This document shows, piece after piece, positions 21,637 through 22,117 of a stretch of 22,117 nt of DNA. The DNA comes from JBKQHQ01 sp052148715 (GTDB taxonomy: Bacteria; Pseudomonadota; Alphaproteobacteria; Rhizobiales; Xanthobacteraceae). Both the position numbers and the translations under genes were made by a program. The stretch lies in the NCBI GenBank assembly GCA_052148715.1, contig JBKQHQ010000013.1, positions 1 through 22,117 on the forward strand, in the 5' to 3' direction. A model generated the notes under the pieces. It had not been told where the DNA came from. It saw nothing but the letters and a program-made list of their open reading frames with translations, and made no database searches. Within the stretch, counting starts at the first letter, position 1. Each line of letters starts with the position of its first letter.

Positions 21637-22117
21637 ATGCGGAAGCTGCTTGCAATTGCGTCAGTAGGGTTTGCGTTCGCCCTTCCCGCCTATGCGGCGG
21701 ACCTATCCGTCGCCTACAAAGCGCCGCCTGCTCTCTATTCTTGGACCGGGTTCTATATCGGCGCCAACCTCGGCGGCGGTTACGCTCAGGCCAATGACGC
21801 GGGAAGCCTCCTGACGGCTACCGGTGCGACCGTGGCGGGCAGCCAGAATAGCTCGTCGACGGGCCTCGGCGGCGTGATCGGCGGCGGCCAGCTCGGTTAC
21901 AACTTGCAAGCCGGCAAGCTCGTGCTCGGCATCGAAGGCGACTTCGACGGCTCGAGCCAGACCGGAACCTCGAGCCTCGCCAGCGCCCTCGGAACCACGT
22001 TTACCTCGCACCAGGAGAACTGGTTCAGCACGGTGCGCGGTCGCCTCGGTTGGGCCGCGGACCGCTGGCTATTCTTCGTGACAGGCGGCGTTGCCTTCGA
22101 GAACCTGGGGCACAGCA
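21637..22117 (+). CDS. Outer-membrane beta-barrel protein (Omp25/Omp31-like), N-terminal part
   Basis: ATG 21637 has GAGGGG (21624-21629) seven bases upstream. The visible 160 residues begin with a signal peptide (MRKLLAIASVGFAFALPAYA), then the family hallmark DLSVAYKAPPALYSWTGFYI followed by GANLGGGYA. Later strands include GGGQLGYNLQAGKLVLGIEG and VRGRLGWAADRWLFFVTGGV. This is the standard start of Hyphomicrobiales Omp25/Omp31 proteins: SecA-exported, outer-membrane, 8-stranded barrel. The gene runs off the window end one base into a codon. Its missing C-terminal third is exactly what the open frame at the start of the window supplies. Confidence 0.92.
   Translation, partial: MRKLLAIASVGFAFALPAYAADLSVAYKAPPALYSWTGFYIGANLGGGYAQANDAGSLLTATGATVAGSQNSSSTGLGGVIGGGQLGYNLQAGKLVLGIEGDFDGSSQTGTSSLASALGTTFTSHQENWFSTVRGRLGWAADRWLFFVTGGVAFENLGHS

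Overview
The window is GC-rich DNA that reads like an alphaproteobacterium of the Hyphomicrobiales, close to the Bradyrhizobium/Nitrobacteraceae/Xanthobacteraceae lineage. That placement is inference. It rests on the Omp25/Omp31-type outer-membrane barrel, the DUF3108 protein, the many short secreted or zinc-ribbon proteins of kinds I associate with this order, and a branched-chain-amino-acid-type (HAAT) ABC transporter beside a Rieske oxygenase. No replication, partition, conjugation, phage, CRISPR or transposase gene is visible, and I found no tRNA or rRNA.

Layout. 1-376: 3' end of an outer-membrane barrel gene, then a decayed fragment of a small conserved Hyphomicrobiales protein. 477-2359: a translationally coupled DUF2157 / GDYXXLXY membrane-protein pair, followed by a small secreted protein (2542-2847). 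2934-4011: a possible microprotein, a Cys/Gly-rich protein with a leader-like N-terminus (minus), a 20-bp perfect inverted repeat and a two-helix membrane protein (minus). 4012-5334: gene-poor, rich in hairpins and terminator-like structures, with one 46-residue membrane protein. 5335-7298: YccF, a 58-residue zinc-ribbon-like protein, a Cys-rich small protein and a 123-residue hypothetical protein with a TTG start. 7327-14000: the main metabolic module. A Rieske oxygenase alpha subunit and a periplasmic binding protein run on minus. Diverging from them is a tightly overlapping plus-strand operon of two permeases, two ATPases and a MarR regulator. 14147-15408: a Cys-rich exported peptide and two tandem paralogous exported peptides with duplicated leaders. 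15629-18524: secreted alpha/beta hydrolase, 52-residue membrane protein, DUF3108 protein and a two-helix membrane protein. 18842-21127: PEGA-like lipoprotein, zinc-ribbon microprotein, exported SUMF1-domain protein and a small exported protein. 21637-22117: 5' part of an outer-membrane barrel gene.

The 7.3-14.0 kb block makes sense as one unit: the binding protein and LivHMGF-type transporter would import an aromatic carboxylate or similar compound, the Rieske oxygenase would hydroxylate it, and the MarR protein would sense the ligand and control the divergent promoter region (9884-10096). No reductase or ferredoxin partner lies in the window.

The most striking structural observation is that the two window ends are complementary parts of the same kind of gene. 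Joining base 22117 to base 1 keeps the reading frame through a shared AGC codon and gives one complete barrel of about 246 residues. The window may therefore be a closed circle, or a unit bounded by tandem omp repeats.
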